Notes under the pieces: generated by a model
Seen by the model: the letters and a program-made list of their open reading frames with translations, nothing else
What the model was told of the DNA's origin: nothing
Databases searched by the model: none
Shown here: in pieces, positions 16,444 to 25,616 of the stretch
Position numbering within the stretch: the first letter of the stretch is position 1
How the letters are laid out: each line of letters starts with the position of its first letter
Translations under genes and position numbers: made by a program
NCBI GenBank assembly: GCA_910580235.1
Contig: CAJTVU010000001.1
Coordinates: 425,489-489,488 of the forward strand
Reading direction: 5' to 3'
DNA length: 64,000 bases
Source of the DNA: an uncultured Dorea sp.
Lineage (GTDB): Bacteria; Bacillota; Clostridia; Lachnospirales; Lachnospiraceae

Positions 16444-19400
16444 TTAATAAATTTTAAATATCTCCCTGGCCAGTATATTCTCCTCTTCATACTCCAACAT
16501 GGCTTTCTTTCTCTTCGCCGGGCCGAGCCCTATGATCTCATTCAGCCTCCCGTGCCTGCCCGCCCGTATCTTCGAATCATTCCTAAGCACGGCTTTCTTT
16601 GTAGAGACCGAATCCCCTGTATGCTCAAAAGTCTCCTCAATGTAATAATTGACCCTCTCATCGTCATACAGGATGAACTGTTTCACATACAAGTCCTCAA
16701 ACACCGGGAGGAGCACCTCCGACCGATATCCAAAAGACTCTCCCTTTCCGCTCTTAACTGTATAGAACAGCTTCACTTTGCTTCCTGGAGCGGCATGATA
16801 GAAGATCATCGCCTTATCGTAGAGCTGCACTTCCCGAAGCCACGCTTCCCTGTACTTCATATAACAAGGCAGCACAAGCTGCTTCTCGCACATTTCGCGA
16901 AGCACCTGATGGAGCACCGGCTCCAAATCTGCCGGATAATCCCGGCTCGAATAATAGTCAAGAAAAGCGATCTTACATACGTCCGCCAGCTCCTCCCTCT
17001 CATCGCACTCCTGGCCGATGATCTGGAAGACACAGGGCAGAAGCTCCCTGCCGCGGATAAGGTATTCTCTCGACACAAATGCAAGATATGCCTGCTTCAA
17101 GCGGAAATAAGCATTTCTCGACATATAATAATCCTCGAATATCTCTTCCTCCCCAAAAATATTTTCCGAGAAGATCATCTGGGTGATGATGCGCTCTCCC
17201 AGCTTATGCACTTGCAGCCCATACTCCCGGGCCACATGCCACAGCCTCTTCATATCTCTTGTCGCGCCGCAGTAGTAATTCGCAAGGTACAGCAAGGTCG
17301 CTTTATTATACTGCTCTCTCTGGAACAGCTCAAAGCAGAGATAAAGAAGGTACCTGTCCTCCTCATAATCCCCGTCCCGTACAGCTGTGCTGCACACGCG
17401 GAACACTTCCTTCTCATCAAAAACAGACAGCCCTCTCTCCTTCACAGTATCGAGGGTGATCGGCTCCTCCTCGCTCTGCTCTGTCCAGACGCCTGAGACA
17501 TCCGCATATTTCCTGCACATCTCCAAAAACCTCGGCTCATAGAAAAGCCGTTTCGTCTCATAGGAGATGGAATCCGTATAATAGCGTCCTTCCATGGACT
17601 CCCAGACGATCCTCGCCCCTTTATCGAACAGGCGGATGATCGCCCCTTCTTCCTCACTGTAAGGGACGCGCTGCTGCACAGTCCCGTCCTTCTCAATGAC
17701 AAGGACGCATTTCATATTGGGTACTTTCGTAGTAATCTCATAGGAAAAGCATACGTCCCGCATGGCCTCCATGCGGGAGGCGTCCATCTCTTCTTCCACG
17801 CAGAAACGTTTGTAGAGTATACGATGTGATTCCGAAATATGGCGTTTTTCCAGCTCCCCCCATGTAAACGCCACCATCTGCTCCCGATATCCGAGGAACA
17901 ATTCCTCATCTTCCCCGTAAGTCAGGAGGTTGGCGTAGAGGAATGCCGCTTTCCTGTAGTCCAGGGAGTTGCCGTGCATAAAGTACAGGAAGATCATTCT
18001 GGGAAGCCTGCCTCTTAAGCTGCTTTCGTTCAATGTAATCATATAATATTCATACAGCCTCGCAAGCTTAAGCTCGTCTTCCACGCCCTTTTTATACCAC
18101 TCAAAATATCTCTGCTCCGTCCTGTTCCCCTTTATCAGAAGCGTACAGATCGTATTTAATATCATCTGCTCCTCATACATATCATAAATGCGCTCCAGGA
18201 TCCGGAACAGAGATCTTGAAAACCTCTTGCTCTGGCTTGCGATATTTGCCACATAGAGAGCAAGCTCCTTTGTCATCAGATGATGTTTCGTCGCAAAATT
18301 CAGCACCCTTATCTCAAACTCTCCTAATTTCTTAAGGAGCATCGGCTTCTCCTGATAGCACAAGTACGCCTCAAGATAGAACAGCACGTCGCGGATGCCG
18401 AATTCATACTGTTCCTCTAAAGCCTCCAGCCTCTTATACGCGTTCTTGTATCTCGAATCTAATTTAAGCAGCATATACAGAAGCAGCCATGAATCCTGAT
18501 GGCGAAGATACGTCCTCCCTATCTCGTCTAAAATGCGTTCTGTATGTACGCTGTTATCTCTTATAAGCGCGGTCAGGAACAGATAATAACAGTTCGTCAC
18601 CGGATCTTTCCCTATGGCGAACCGGTTATAATTATAATTCTCCAGGATCCACTTTGCCTCTTCAATACGGCTCCCGATAATATAGACATGAGCCTGTATG
18701 AGCTGGTACATCTCATTCTGCGGGCTCAGCTTCCGTATCGTCACCAGCTTCTCAATGGCGCTGTCCACCCAGTTCTTCCGTTCGATCCGCCCAGCCGTAT
18801 AGCCGATGTATTCTTTTAATATCTGGGCGGTCAAAAGCTCCGGCATATGGTGGTTCTCATGGTACTCCTGGTTCTGGAGGACCTCCACATCGTAGGTGAG
18901 CGTCTCATAAGGCGTGATAAACCTGATCGCACCATAATTGCGCCCGCCATGTAAGAATTCCGGGCGGACGATATATTCAACCTCATATGCATTTCCAACA
19001 AACTCATCTGTTGTGATCTCCGGCCTTAAGACTCTGATAAAGCCTCCTTCCGCCTCAATGTGGATCGGCATGAACCCCCATGTATTCTTAATAATGGACA
19101 GCACGCCTTTCGTAGCCTGGCCAATGTCCTCGAACAGCATCCCTTCTCCCTGAAGGGTCAGGAAGATACATTCCTTCTGCTTGATGCCCACAAGGAATTC
19201 CTCCAACGCCTGCTCTCCCAGGGACCATTTACGCATATTGTCATAGAGATAGAAGATACGCTCGTCTTCGTACTTCAAAATACTGTAGAAATCCCGGGAA
19301 CGGAACAGGCGCGCCGCCTCAGAGTAATCCTTGATAGCCAGCTTGCGGAAATCATCCGTACTCTGTACCTTCCCGTAAGAGGTCATAACATATGGCTTTT

Positions 19401-19737
19401 CTACAATGGCGGTAAAAGCAAGCTCATATTCCCCTCCCGTACATACAACAGTGAACTTCCCTCTCTCCACATGGCCCGGCGGCAGCCCTCTGCCGTCATA
19501 GGAGAACTCTACCCTGGCAGGGTTGCCGTCGAATCCCGGCTCTTTTAAGCGTACACGAAAAGAAGACGGGTAGATAAGCCCCCGTATCGCGCTCTCATTC
19601 TTGCTCTTGATCGTGAAACTCCCCCGGTATACTTCCCCTTCTCCGATAATCAGTACCAGATTCGTTTCTTCAAATATAACTTCCGGCCTCCCAATCCGGA
19701 AGTTGCCCTTTGAAAATTTCTGGATTTTGTTTTTCAA
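16444..19737 (-). CDS. Large conserved protein of unknown function (DUF5717-like)
   Basis: The protein has 1097 residues, with no signal peptide or membrane segment. The N-terminal 280 residues look like beta-sandwich domains (VYRGSFTIKSKNESAIRGLIY...). The middle from about 310 to 800 is helical and repeat-like, resembling a TPR/solenoid array. The C-terminus is mixed. The start is TTG with weak spacing, so the exact N-terminus is uncertain. A promoter (TTGCCA-18-TATAAT) lies upstream at 19789-19818. It is the first gene of a tight three-gene operon with the actin-like and TPR proteins. The role is unknown. Confidence 0.65.
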   Translation of the reverse strand: MKNKIQKFSKGNFRIGRPEVIFEETNLVLIIGEGEVYRGSFTIKSKNESAIRGLIYPSSFRVRLKEPGFDGNPARVEFSYDGRGLPPGHVERGKFTVVCTGGEYELAFTAIVEKPYVMTSYGKVQSTDDFRKLAIKDYSEAARLFRSRDFYSILKYEDERIFYLYDNMRKWSLGEQALEEFLVGIKQKECIFLTLQGEGMLFEDIGQATKGVLSIIKNTWGFMPIHIEAEGGFIRVLRPEITTDEFVGNAYEVEYIVRPEFLHGGRNYGAIRFITPYETLTYDVEVLQNQEYHENHHMPELLTAQILKEYIGYTAGRIERKNWVDSAIEKLVTIRKLSPQNEMYQLIQAHVYIIGSRIEEAKWILENYNYNRFAIGKDPVTNCYYLFLTALIRDNSVHTERILDEIGRTYLRHQDSWLLLYMLLKLDSRYKNAYKRLEALEEQYEFGIRDVLFYLEAYLCYQEKPMLLKKLGEFEIRVLNFATKHHLMTKELALYVANIASQSKRFSRSLFRILERIYDMYEEQMILNTICTLLIKGNRTEQRYFEWYKKGVEDELKLARLYEYYMITLNESSLRGRLPRMIFLYFMHGNSLDYRKAAFLYANLLTYGEDEELFLGYREQMVAFTWGELEKRHISESHRILYKRFCVEEEMDASRMEAMRDVCFSYEITTKVPNMKCVLVIEKDGTVQQRVPYSEEEGAIIRLFDKGARIVWESMEGRYYTDSISYETKRLFYEPRFLEMCRKYADVSGVWTEQSEEEPITLDTVKERGLSVFDEKEVFRVCSTAVRDGDYEEDRYLLYLCFELFQREQYNKATLLYLANYYCGATRDMKRLWHVAREYGLQVHKLGERIITQMIFSENIFGEEEIFEDYYMSRNAYFRLKQAYLAFVSREYLIRGRELLPCVFQIIGQECDEREELADVCKIAFLDYYSSRDYPADLEPVLHQVLREMCEKQLVLPCYMKYREAWLREVQLYDKAMIFYHAAPGSKVKLFYTVKSGKGESFGYRSEVLLPVFEDLYVKQFILYDDERVNYYIEETFEHTGDSVSTKKAVLRNDSKIRAGRHGRLNEIIGLGPAKRKKAMLEYEEENILAREIFKIY

Positions 19738-19788
19738 GTCCTACACCCGCTTCTTTCGTTGCAATTTTCTGAAAACATACTTATAATG

Positions 19789-19818
19789 ATTATAGCATTG
19801 TTTTAACAGTAATGGCAA
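19789..19818 (-). promoter_or_regulatory. Promoter of the three-gene cluster
   Basis: TTGCCA (19818-19813) and a perfect TATAAT (19794-19789) are separated by 18 bases, about 50 bases upstream of the 1097-residue protein. Confidence 0.6.
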
Positions 19819-19842
19819 GACTCTAATAAAAGGAGTTCACAT

Positions 19843-20952
19843 ATGGGAAAAAAACCAGAATTTCATGGAAGCGATTTAGAAAAAATAGCAGAATATTATC
19901 ACATTTCACCGAAAGGGATCGTCATGTTCGGGGCAAATGTCAACCCCCTCGGACTGTCCGTGCCTGTGAAGGAGAAGCTGGCTGCAAATCTTGACGTCAT
20001 CTCCTCCTACCCGGACAGGGGCTACACAAGCCTGAAAGAAGCCATCTGTGCGTACTGCGGCGCCTCCCCCTCCCACATTGCAGTCGGGAACGGCTCTACA
20101 GAGCTCATCTCCCTCCTCATCGGGCAGAGGCAGGCGAAAAAAGCAGTAATCGTCGGCCCCACCTACTCGGAATATGTACGGGAGCTGCAGCTCACTGGCG
20201 GCGAGATGGTAGAATATTGCTTAAAAGAATGTGACGATTTCCTCTTAGATGTAGAGGACTTCCTCTCTTCTATGCCTGCACATACGGATCTTGTAATCCT
20301 CTGCAACCCCAACAACCCTACTTCTTCCGCCATCTGCACCGGCGACATAGAGCGGATCCTTTCCTCGTGCAAGGAGCGGGGCATCTTCGTCATGATCGAC
20401 GAGACCTATGTGGAATTTGCCCCGGACGTAGCAGAGATTACGGCTGTCCCGCTTGTCTCTTCCTACGATAATGTTATGGTCATCCGCGGCGTATCAAAAT
20501 TCTTCGCAGCCCCGGGCCTTCGTTTCGGCTATGGGATCACAGGCAACGAGGCTCTCCTGAAAGAGATCTCCGCCCGGCAGAACCCCTGGAGCTTAAGCAG
20601 CATTGGCGCTTACGCCGGAGAGCTGATGTTAAAGGACAGCGATTATATCTTACGGACGCGGGAGCTGATCTGCGCTGAACGGGACAAGATGTACAGCGCC
20701 CTTGCAGAGATCCCCGGCATCAGGGCGTACCGCCCTTACGGCAATTTTATCCTCGTCCGTCTCTTAAAGGAGGGGCTTACTTCCTTCCAAGTATTCGAGG
20801 CGGCCATCAAAGAGCGGATGATGATCCGCGACTGCTCCTCCTTCAAGAGCCTGGACGGCGAGTATATACGCTTTTGCATTATGATGCCGGAAGACAACGA
20901 GAGGCTTCTGCAATGCATCCAAAAAACTGTCTATTCATTCACGATCTTATAA
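19843..20952 (+). CDS. PLP-dependent aminotransferase, HisC/CobD-like
   Basis: The 369-residue protein belongs to the fold-type I PLP family near histidinol-phosphate aminotransferase and threonine-phosphate decarboxylase. The N-terminal MFGANVNPLG matches the substrate loop seen in CobD-type enzymes (NxNPxG). CNPNNPTS and IDETYVEF hold cofactor residues, and RGVSKFFAAPGLRFGYG holds the Schiff-base lysine. Neither a his nor a cobalamin operon is nearby, so the substrate is open. The start has AAAGGAG upstream. Its 3' end overlaps the convergent permease gene by 22 bases. Confidence 0.75.
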   Translation: MGKKPEFHGSDLEKIAEYYHISPKGIVMFGANVNPLGLSVPVKEKLAANLDVISSYPDRGYTSLKEAICAYCGASPSHIAVGNGSTELISLLIGQRQAKKAVIVGPTYSEYVRELQLTGGEMVEYCLKECDDFLLDVEDFLSSMPAHTDLVILCNPNNPTSSAICTGDIERILSSCKERGIFVMIDETYVEFAPDVAEITAVPLVSSYDNVMVIRGVSKFFAAPGLRFGYGITGNEALLKEISARQNPWSLSSIGAYAGELMLKDSDYILRTRELICAERDKMYSALAEIPGIRAYRPYGNFILVRLLKEGLTSFQVFEAAIKERMMIRDCSSFKSLDGEYIRFCIMMPEDNERLLQCIQKTVYSFTIL

Positions 20953-22925
20953 TATTCTTTGGCCGTCACCTGGAAGACGATCCCGTAGAAGACGGCAAAT
21001 ACGACGATCGTCCCTGCCGTGCAGGCAAAGAACAGCGGGACATTTATAAGCCCCAGGACCGCCAGCAGCTTCTTCACTACAGAGAACGCTACGGACACGT
21101 GGACGATCGCTGTGAGAAGAGGCAGAAAGAATACCATCCGTACCTGGCTTTTTATAGAACGGCGCACTTCCCGGCCGCTCATGCCTACTTTCTTCATAAT
21201 CTGATAACGCTCCCTGTCATCGTACCCTTCGGAGATCTGCTTGTAATAAATAATGAGCACTGTTGCCAGCAGGAACATCATCCCAAGATAGATCCCGATG
21301 AAGAACAGGCCGCCATACAGAGCGTAAAACTGCTGCCTCTCCAGCTCTCGGCTGTCATAGCGGACTCCCTCCATCTCTTCGCTTACGAATTTCTTACGAA
21401 GCGCCCATGCCATATCTGTACGGCCCTCTTCTGTCCCCGACAAGTTGAAGCTGTATTCATACCGTATCTGGCAGATATCCCTCTTCCATTCTTCCTGCAT
21501 ATTGCTGTGCTCGTATACGAACTGCAGCCAGGATTCTATCTCTTCTATGTCAGGAAGCACAAGATACATGCCCGGAACGACTCTCGCATCGCTTTTCCCT
21601 TCCGCCCACAGGGCGTCCAGCTCCCTTGCTACATGATACGTCTTATCTTCCACCTGTATCTCGCTTTTCCCATACATCTCTGGCGTAGTAGTATAGAGAA
21701 AGACTTCGCCGTCCTTTAGCTCTTCCGTATCTCCGGTCATATCCTTGTAATCCTCCTGGGGGATCATATAGAGCTCATATGCATTTTGCAATGCATAATT
21801 GCCGCGCTCCCGAAGGCGGAATACCCCGTCCTCTACAAATGCCGCGGTCGCTCCACATCTGTGCAGAGCCTCGTCTTCCAGAGCCACGCCGCAATCCTTT
21901 GCCGCTTCTGCTACAATATGCTGAATCTCCTTCCTCCCCTGCTCATCCGCAGGGCTCTGCACGATCTCGATCTCCTTTGGGAATCTGGCGTTCAGCATAT
22001 CTTCTGCGCCAATATACATGGAGACGGCCGTAGATACCAATATAAGCACCATCGTGCTCAATATACAGATGTTCGCAAGCCCTACCGCGTTCTGCTTCAT
22101 ACGGTACAGCATGCCAGAGACGGACGTAAAATGCCTGCTCTTATAATAAAACTTCTTATTCTTACGCAGAGCCTTAAGGATTACGACGCTCCCCGCCACG
22201 AACAGTGCATACGTGCCAAGCACTACGAGAAGCACCGCCACAAAGAAAGACATAAGCGCCGCCAACGGTGATTCTGTTGTGAGCGCGATAAAATATCCTC
22301 CTCCCAGCGTAGCTGCTCCGAACAGCGCCAATAACATCTTCGTCTTCGGCTCCCTCTCCCCTGCGTTCGTGCCATGCAGAAGCTCCACCGGTTTGGACAG
22401 GCGCATCTGCAGCAGATTATAAAACAACGTCATCGTAAAGATAGCGCCAAAAATAATCAATGTGCTGACGACTGTAGATGGATAGACTGCAAATTCCAGG
22501 CGCACTTCATAATTCAGAAGCTGTATGAGCGCCCACCACATAAGCTTGCTGAACAGAATGCCCAGAAGCAGGCCTGCGCCAATACTGGCCACGGCGACAA
22601 TGATTGTCTCCATAATGAGCATTTTCGCAATATTCCCCTTCGTCATCCCTAAAATATTGTAGATGCCGATTTCCTTCTTCCTACGCTTAATAAGAAAACT
22701 GTTCGTATAGAAAAGGAAGATTGCCGCAAATACGACGATGATCGTTGTCGCATATCCAAGCACCATTGAGACAGTCCCCTGCCCCATCCCTTCATTTACA
22801 GTCAGCCCGTGCATAATAAAATACATCATCACTGCCAGGATAGAGGCGAAGATATAGGGGACATACGTCTTATAATTCTTCTTAATATTTGTAACCGCAA
22901 GTTTTCGGTAAATGGAGCTACTCAT
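20931..22925 (-). CDS. FtsX-type ABC permease, BceB-like
   Basis: The 664-residue membrane protein has the BceB/VraG layout. About ten helices are visible, with an FtsX domain after helix 1 (residues 60-180), a large extracellular domain of about 210 residues between helices 7 and 8 (about 310-520), and a second FtsX-like bundle. BceAB transporters remove peptide antibiotics such as bacitracin from their lipid targets and sense flux for the paired kinase. It overlaps the ATPase gene by 8 bases. Confidence 0.85.
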   Translation of the reverse strand: MSSSIYRKLAVTNIKKNYKTYVPYIFASILAVMMYFIMHGLTVNEGMGQGTVSMVLGYATTIIVVFAAIFLFYTNSFLIKRRKKEIGIYNILGMTKGNIAKMLIMETIIVAVASIGAGLLLGILFSKLMWWALIQLLNYEVRLEFAVYPSTVVSTLIIFGAIFTMTLFYNLLQMRLSKPVELLHGTNAGEREPKTKMLLALFGAATLGGGYFIALTTESPLAALMSFFVAVLLVVLGTYALFVAGSVVILKALRKNKKFYYKSRHFTSVSGMLYRMKQNAVGLANICILSTMVLILVSTAVSMYIGAEDMLNARFPKEIEIVQSPADEQGRKEIQHIVAEAAKDCGVALEDEALHRCGATAAFVEDGVFRLRERGNYALQNAYELYMIPQEDYKDMTGDTEELKDGEVFLYTTTPEMYGKSEIQVEDKTYHVARELDALWAEGKSDARVVPGMYLVLPDIEEIESWLQFVYEHSNMQEEWKRDICQIRYEYSFNLSGTEEGRTDMAWALRKKFVSEEMEGVRYDSRELERQQFYALYGGLFFIGIYLGMMFLLATVLIIYYKQISEGYDDRERYQIMKKVGMSGREVRRSIKSQVRMVFFLPLLTAIVHVSVAFSVVKKLLAVLGLINVPLFFACTAGTIVVFAVFYGIVFQVTAKEYYKIVNE

Positions 22926-23685
22926 TTACCCCACCCCCTTCTACGAGCACGGTAAGCGTGTCTGAGATCTTCCGGTATATCTGCTCGTTCGTAAGGCTCC
23001 CTCTGTACAGCTGGTGGAACACTTCCCCATCTTTTATGAACAGTACGCGGTTTGCCGTGCTCGCCGCCTTCACGCTGTGTGTCACCATAAGGATCGTCTG
23101 TCCGTCTTTATTTATAGACGAGAACAGCCTTAAGAGCTCATCGGAAGACCGCGAGTCAAGGGCCCCTGTCGGCTCGTCCGCAAGGATCAGCTGGGGCTTC
23201 GTGATGAGCGCTCTGGCGACCGCCGCCCTCTGCTTCTGCCCGCCCGAGACTTCGTATGGGAATTTCGTGAGTATTTCCGTGATGCCAAGCTTCTGTGCGA
23301 TCGGCGCGAGCCTTTTTGCCATTTCCTCATATTTCTTTCCGGCAAGTACCAGCGGAAGGAAGATATTATCCTGCATATTAAGCGTATCCAGAAGATTAAA
23401 GTCCTGAAACACGAACCCCAGGTTCTGGCGGCGGAACGCTGCCATCTCCTTCTCTTTGATCCCGCTTAGATCGTTCCCTTTCAGATAGACTCTGCCTCCC
23501 GTCGGCTTGTCGAGAGCGGCCAGTATGTTAAGGAGGGTAGTCTTGCCAGAGCCGGACTCGCCCATGATCGCTACGTACTCTCCGCCTTCCACTGAAAAGC
23601 TTACGTCTCTTAAAGCCTCCACCTGCTGCCCGCCGAAGCGCGCCGTATATATCTTCTTTACATTCTCAACTTCTAACAGTGCCAT
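22918..23685 (-). CDS. ABC transporter ATPase, BceA-like
   Basis: The 255-residue ATPase has Walker A GESGSGKTT, a Q-loop in VFQDFNLLDTL, signature VSGGQKQR, Walker B LILADEPTGALD and the switch His in MVTHSVKAA. It belongs to the MacB/BceA/LolD branch. It energises the permease encoded next to it. A separate promoter is likely, because the kinase gene upstream ends in a terminator directly before it. Confidence 0.9.
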   Translation of the reverse strand: MALLEVENVKKIYTARFGGQQVEALRDVSFSVEGGEYVAIMGESGSGKTTLLNILAALDKPTGGRVYLKGNDLSGIKEKEMAAFRRQNLGFVFQDFNLLDTLNMQDNIFLPLVLAGKKYEEMAKRLAPIAQKLGITEILTKFPYEVSGGQKQRAAVARALITKPQLILADEPTGALDSRSSDELLRLFSSINKDGQTILMVTHSVKAASTANRVLFIKDGEVFHQLYRGSLTNEQIYRKISDTLTVLVEGGGVNE

Positions 23686-23756
23686 TTCTACGCATCCTTT
23701 CTTTTATCCTCTTTTAACAAGTACATTGTGCAAGTGCGCCTTACATGTCCTATTAT

Positions 23757-23804
23757 AAAAAAAGGAGAAATGCCCTGCCATTGATTTACGTGACATTTCT
23801 CCTT
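23757..23804 (-). terminator. Terminator between kinase gene and ABC genes
   Basis: In transcript sense GGAGAAATG...CATTTCTCC is followed by seven T, 38 bases after the kinase stop. A TATAAT directly follows the T run and may be the -10 of the bceAB-type promoter, which would then depend on the response regulator because no good -35 is seen. Confidence 0.8.
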
Positions 23805-23841
23805 CTCAACCTTACAATTTTGTACGGAATCGCTTCCCTGT

Positions 23842-24852
23842 CTACTCTACATGGAGCGTGGGCCTTGAAATCCCCAGATATACCCTCGTCCCTGCGCCGA
23901 CCTCTGATTCTATCCGTATATCATGCTCCAGCCTGTCCATCACCGATTTGCACAGATACAGCCCGATCCCTGTCGACTTCTTATCCCTGCGCCCGTTATA
24001 GCCTGTGAACCCCCGCTCGAACACTCGCGGGAGATCCTCAGGCCATATTCCGATGCCCGTATCTTCAATGACCAGGAATGCTCCCTCCATGTAAATAGAT
24101 ACTTTCCCCTTCTTCGTATATTTTAATGCGTTGGACAGCACCTGCTCCACCACGAAAACGAGCCATCTCTCATCGGTCAGCGCCTGCCGGCCTACAGGCT
24201 CGTAATCAAGCTGTATCTTCTTCATAATAAACATAGAAGAGTACTTGCGTACTGCCTGCCGGATTATGTCATCCAGAGAGTACGTCTCCAGCACAAGATC
24301 CGAAGACATCGACTCCATGCGAAGGTAGGTGAGGACCATCTCTACATACTGCTCCACCTTGAAAAGCTCCATCTTCATCTCCCGCACGAGGCTCCTCTTC
24401 TCTTCGTCCTCCGTCTCCTCGTTGGTCTGGATCAGAAGCCGTAAGGCCGCTATAGGCGTCTTGATCTGGTGCGCCCACATCGTGTAATAATCGCTCATCT
24501 CCCTGCGGGATATCCTCTCCTTTGACTCCAGCTCCAGCTTCTCCTTATAGAGGACTTCCAGGAGCCTCTGATAATCTTCCTCCAAAAGCCCTGAAGGCTC
24601 CGGGACATCGTCAATGACAATGATGGCGCGCTGCAAGGCCTCTGACAGTTTCCTGTGCTTTCTTACATAACGGAAGAACTCATATCCCCCGTATACGAGA
24701 AGCCAGGATCCACACAGAGAAGCCCCGTAGACGACAGGCTCTCCGGGCGTCCCATACAGTTCGAACACTACGAAGAAGATGCCTGAGATCCCCAGATATA
24801 GAAAGATATTTCTCTTATTCTCCTTTAAGAACTGCCCCAGAAGCCTCATCAT
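23842..24852 (-). CDS. Sensor histidine kinase, BceS-like
   Basis: The 336-residue kinase has two N-terminal membrane helices with almost no extracellular loop, typical of intramembrane-sensing BceS-type kinases that read the state of the cognate transporter. The phosphorylated His lies in MWAHQIKTPIAAL. The N box (VLSNALKYT), G1 (IEDTGIGI) and G2 (STGIGLYL) are present. The start overlaps the regulator stop as ATGA. Confidence 0.9.
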   Translation of the reverse strand: MMRLLGQFLKENKRNIFLYLGISGIFFVVFELYGTPGEPVVYGASLCGSWLLVYGGYEFFRYVRKHRKLSEALQRAIIVIDDVPEPSGLLEEDYQRLLEVLYKEKLELESKERISRREMSDYYTMWAHQIKTPIAALRLLIQTNEETEDEEKRSLVREMKMELFKVEQYVEMVLTYLRMESMSSDLVLETYSLDDIIRQAVRKYSSMFIMKKIQLDYEPVGRQALTDERWLVFVVEQVLSNALKYTKKGKVSIYMEGAFLVIEDTGIGIWPEDLPRVFERGFTGYNGRRDKKSTGIGLYLCKSVMDRLEHDIRIESEVGAGTRVYLGISRPTLHVE

Positions 24853-25520
24853 TCTATCATATACCCGATGCCTTTCTTTGTCCGTATTTTATCTCCTATC
24901 TCCAGCTCTTCCATCTTCTTTCGAAGCCTGGACACATTGACTGTCAGTGTATTGTCATCTATGAACGCGTCGCTCTCCCACAGCCTTTCAATGATGTCGT
25001 CTCTCGGAACGATCTTACCCGCATTCTCGATCAGTATCTGCAAGATGCGGAACTCATTTTTCGTAAGACATGCCTTCCGCTCTTTGTACGTGGCCGTCGC
25101 ATCGTCCAGGTTCAGAAGGATCCCCTCATACTCCATCACATTAGCGCTGCCCCGGAACGCATAGGCCCTTCTTAAGACCGCCTGCACCTTCGCCGTCGCC
25201 ACATTCAAATCAAAAGGCTTCTCAATGAACTCGTCGCCGCCCATATTCATAGCCATAACAATATTCATATTATCACTGGCCGACGACAGGAAGATAATCG
25301 GCACTTTCGACACTTTACGTATCTCCTGGCACCAGTAAAAACCATTAAAAAACGGCAGGATGATATCCAGGATCACAAGCTGCGGATCCACATCGGCAAA
25401 CTGCCCCGCCACATTCTTGAAATCCTCCACACAGGCCACCTCATAATCCCACTTCCTCAAGTGGGCGGCAAGAGACCTGGCAATCGTCATATCATCTTCC
25501 ACAATCAAAATCCTGTACAT
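24849..25520 (-). CDS. OmpR-type response regulator, BceR-like
   Basis: The 223-residue regulator starts MYRILIVEDD. The phosphoacceptor Asp is in LVILDIILP, and the C-terminal winged helix is of the OmpR/PhoB type (ending KIRTKKGIGYMIE). The ATG has GGAGGGCGAT upstream. A start at 25550 would read into the palindromic repeat and is rejected. It is the first gene of the kinase operon and probably activates the transporter promoter. Confidence 0.9.
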   Translation of the reverse strand: MYRILIVEDDMTIARSLAAHLRKWDYEVACVEDFKNVAGQFADVDPQLVILDIILPFFNGFYWCQEIRKVSKVPIIFLSSASDNMNIVMAMNMGGDEFIEKPFDLNVATAKVQAVLRRAYAFRGSANVMEYEGILLNLDDATATYKERKACLTKNEFRILQILIENAGKIVPRDDIIERLWESDAFIDDNTLTVNVSRLRKKMEELEIGDKIRTKKGIGYMIE

Positions 25521-25570
25521 ATCGCCCTCCGGGGACACCCTCTTTTCCATTTGGGGACACCCCTTTTTCT

Positions 25571-25613
25571 ATTTGGGGACGTACGCTTTTTAACAAAGCG
25601 TACGTCCCCAAAT
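25571..25613. repeat. GGGGAC palindrome
   Basis: Arms of 19 bases (ATTTGGGGACGTACGCTTT and its complement) flank a short loop, between carB and the response regulator. Two further partial ATTTGGGGACACC copies lie at about 25535-25565. Both flanking genes are on the minus strand, so it may serve as the carB terminator or as a transcribed spacer. Confidence 0.8.
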
Positions 25614-25616
25614 GAA

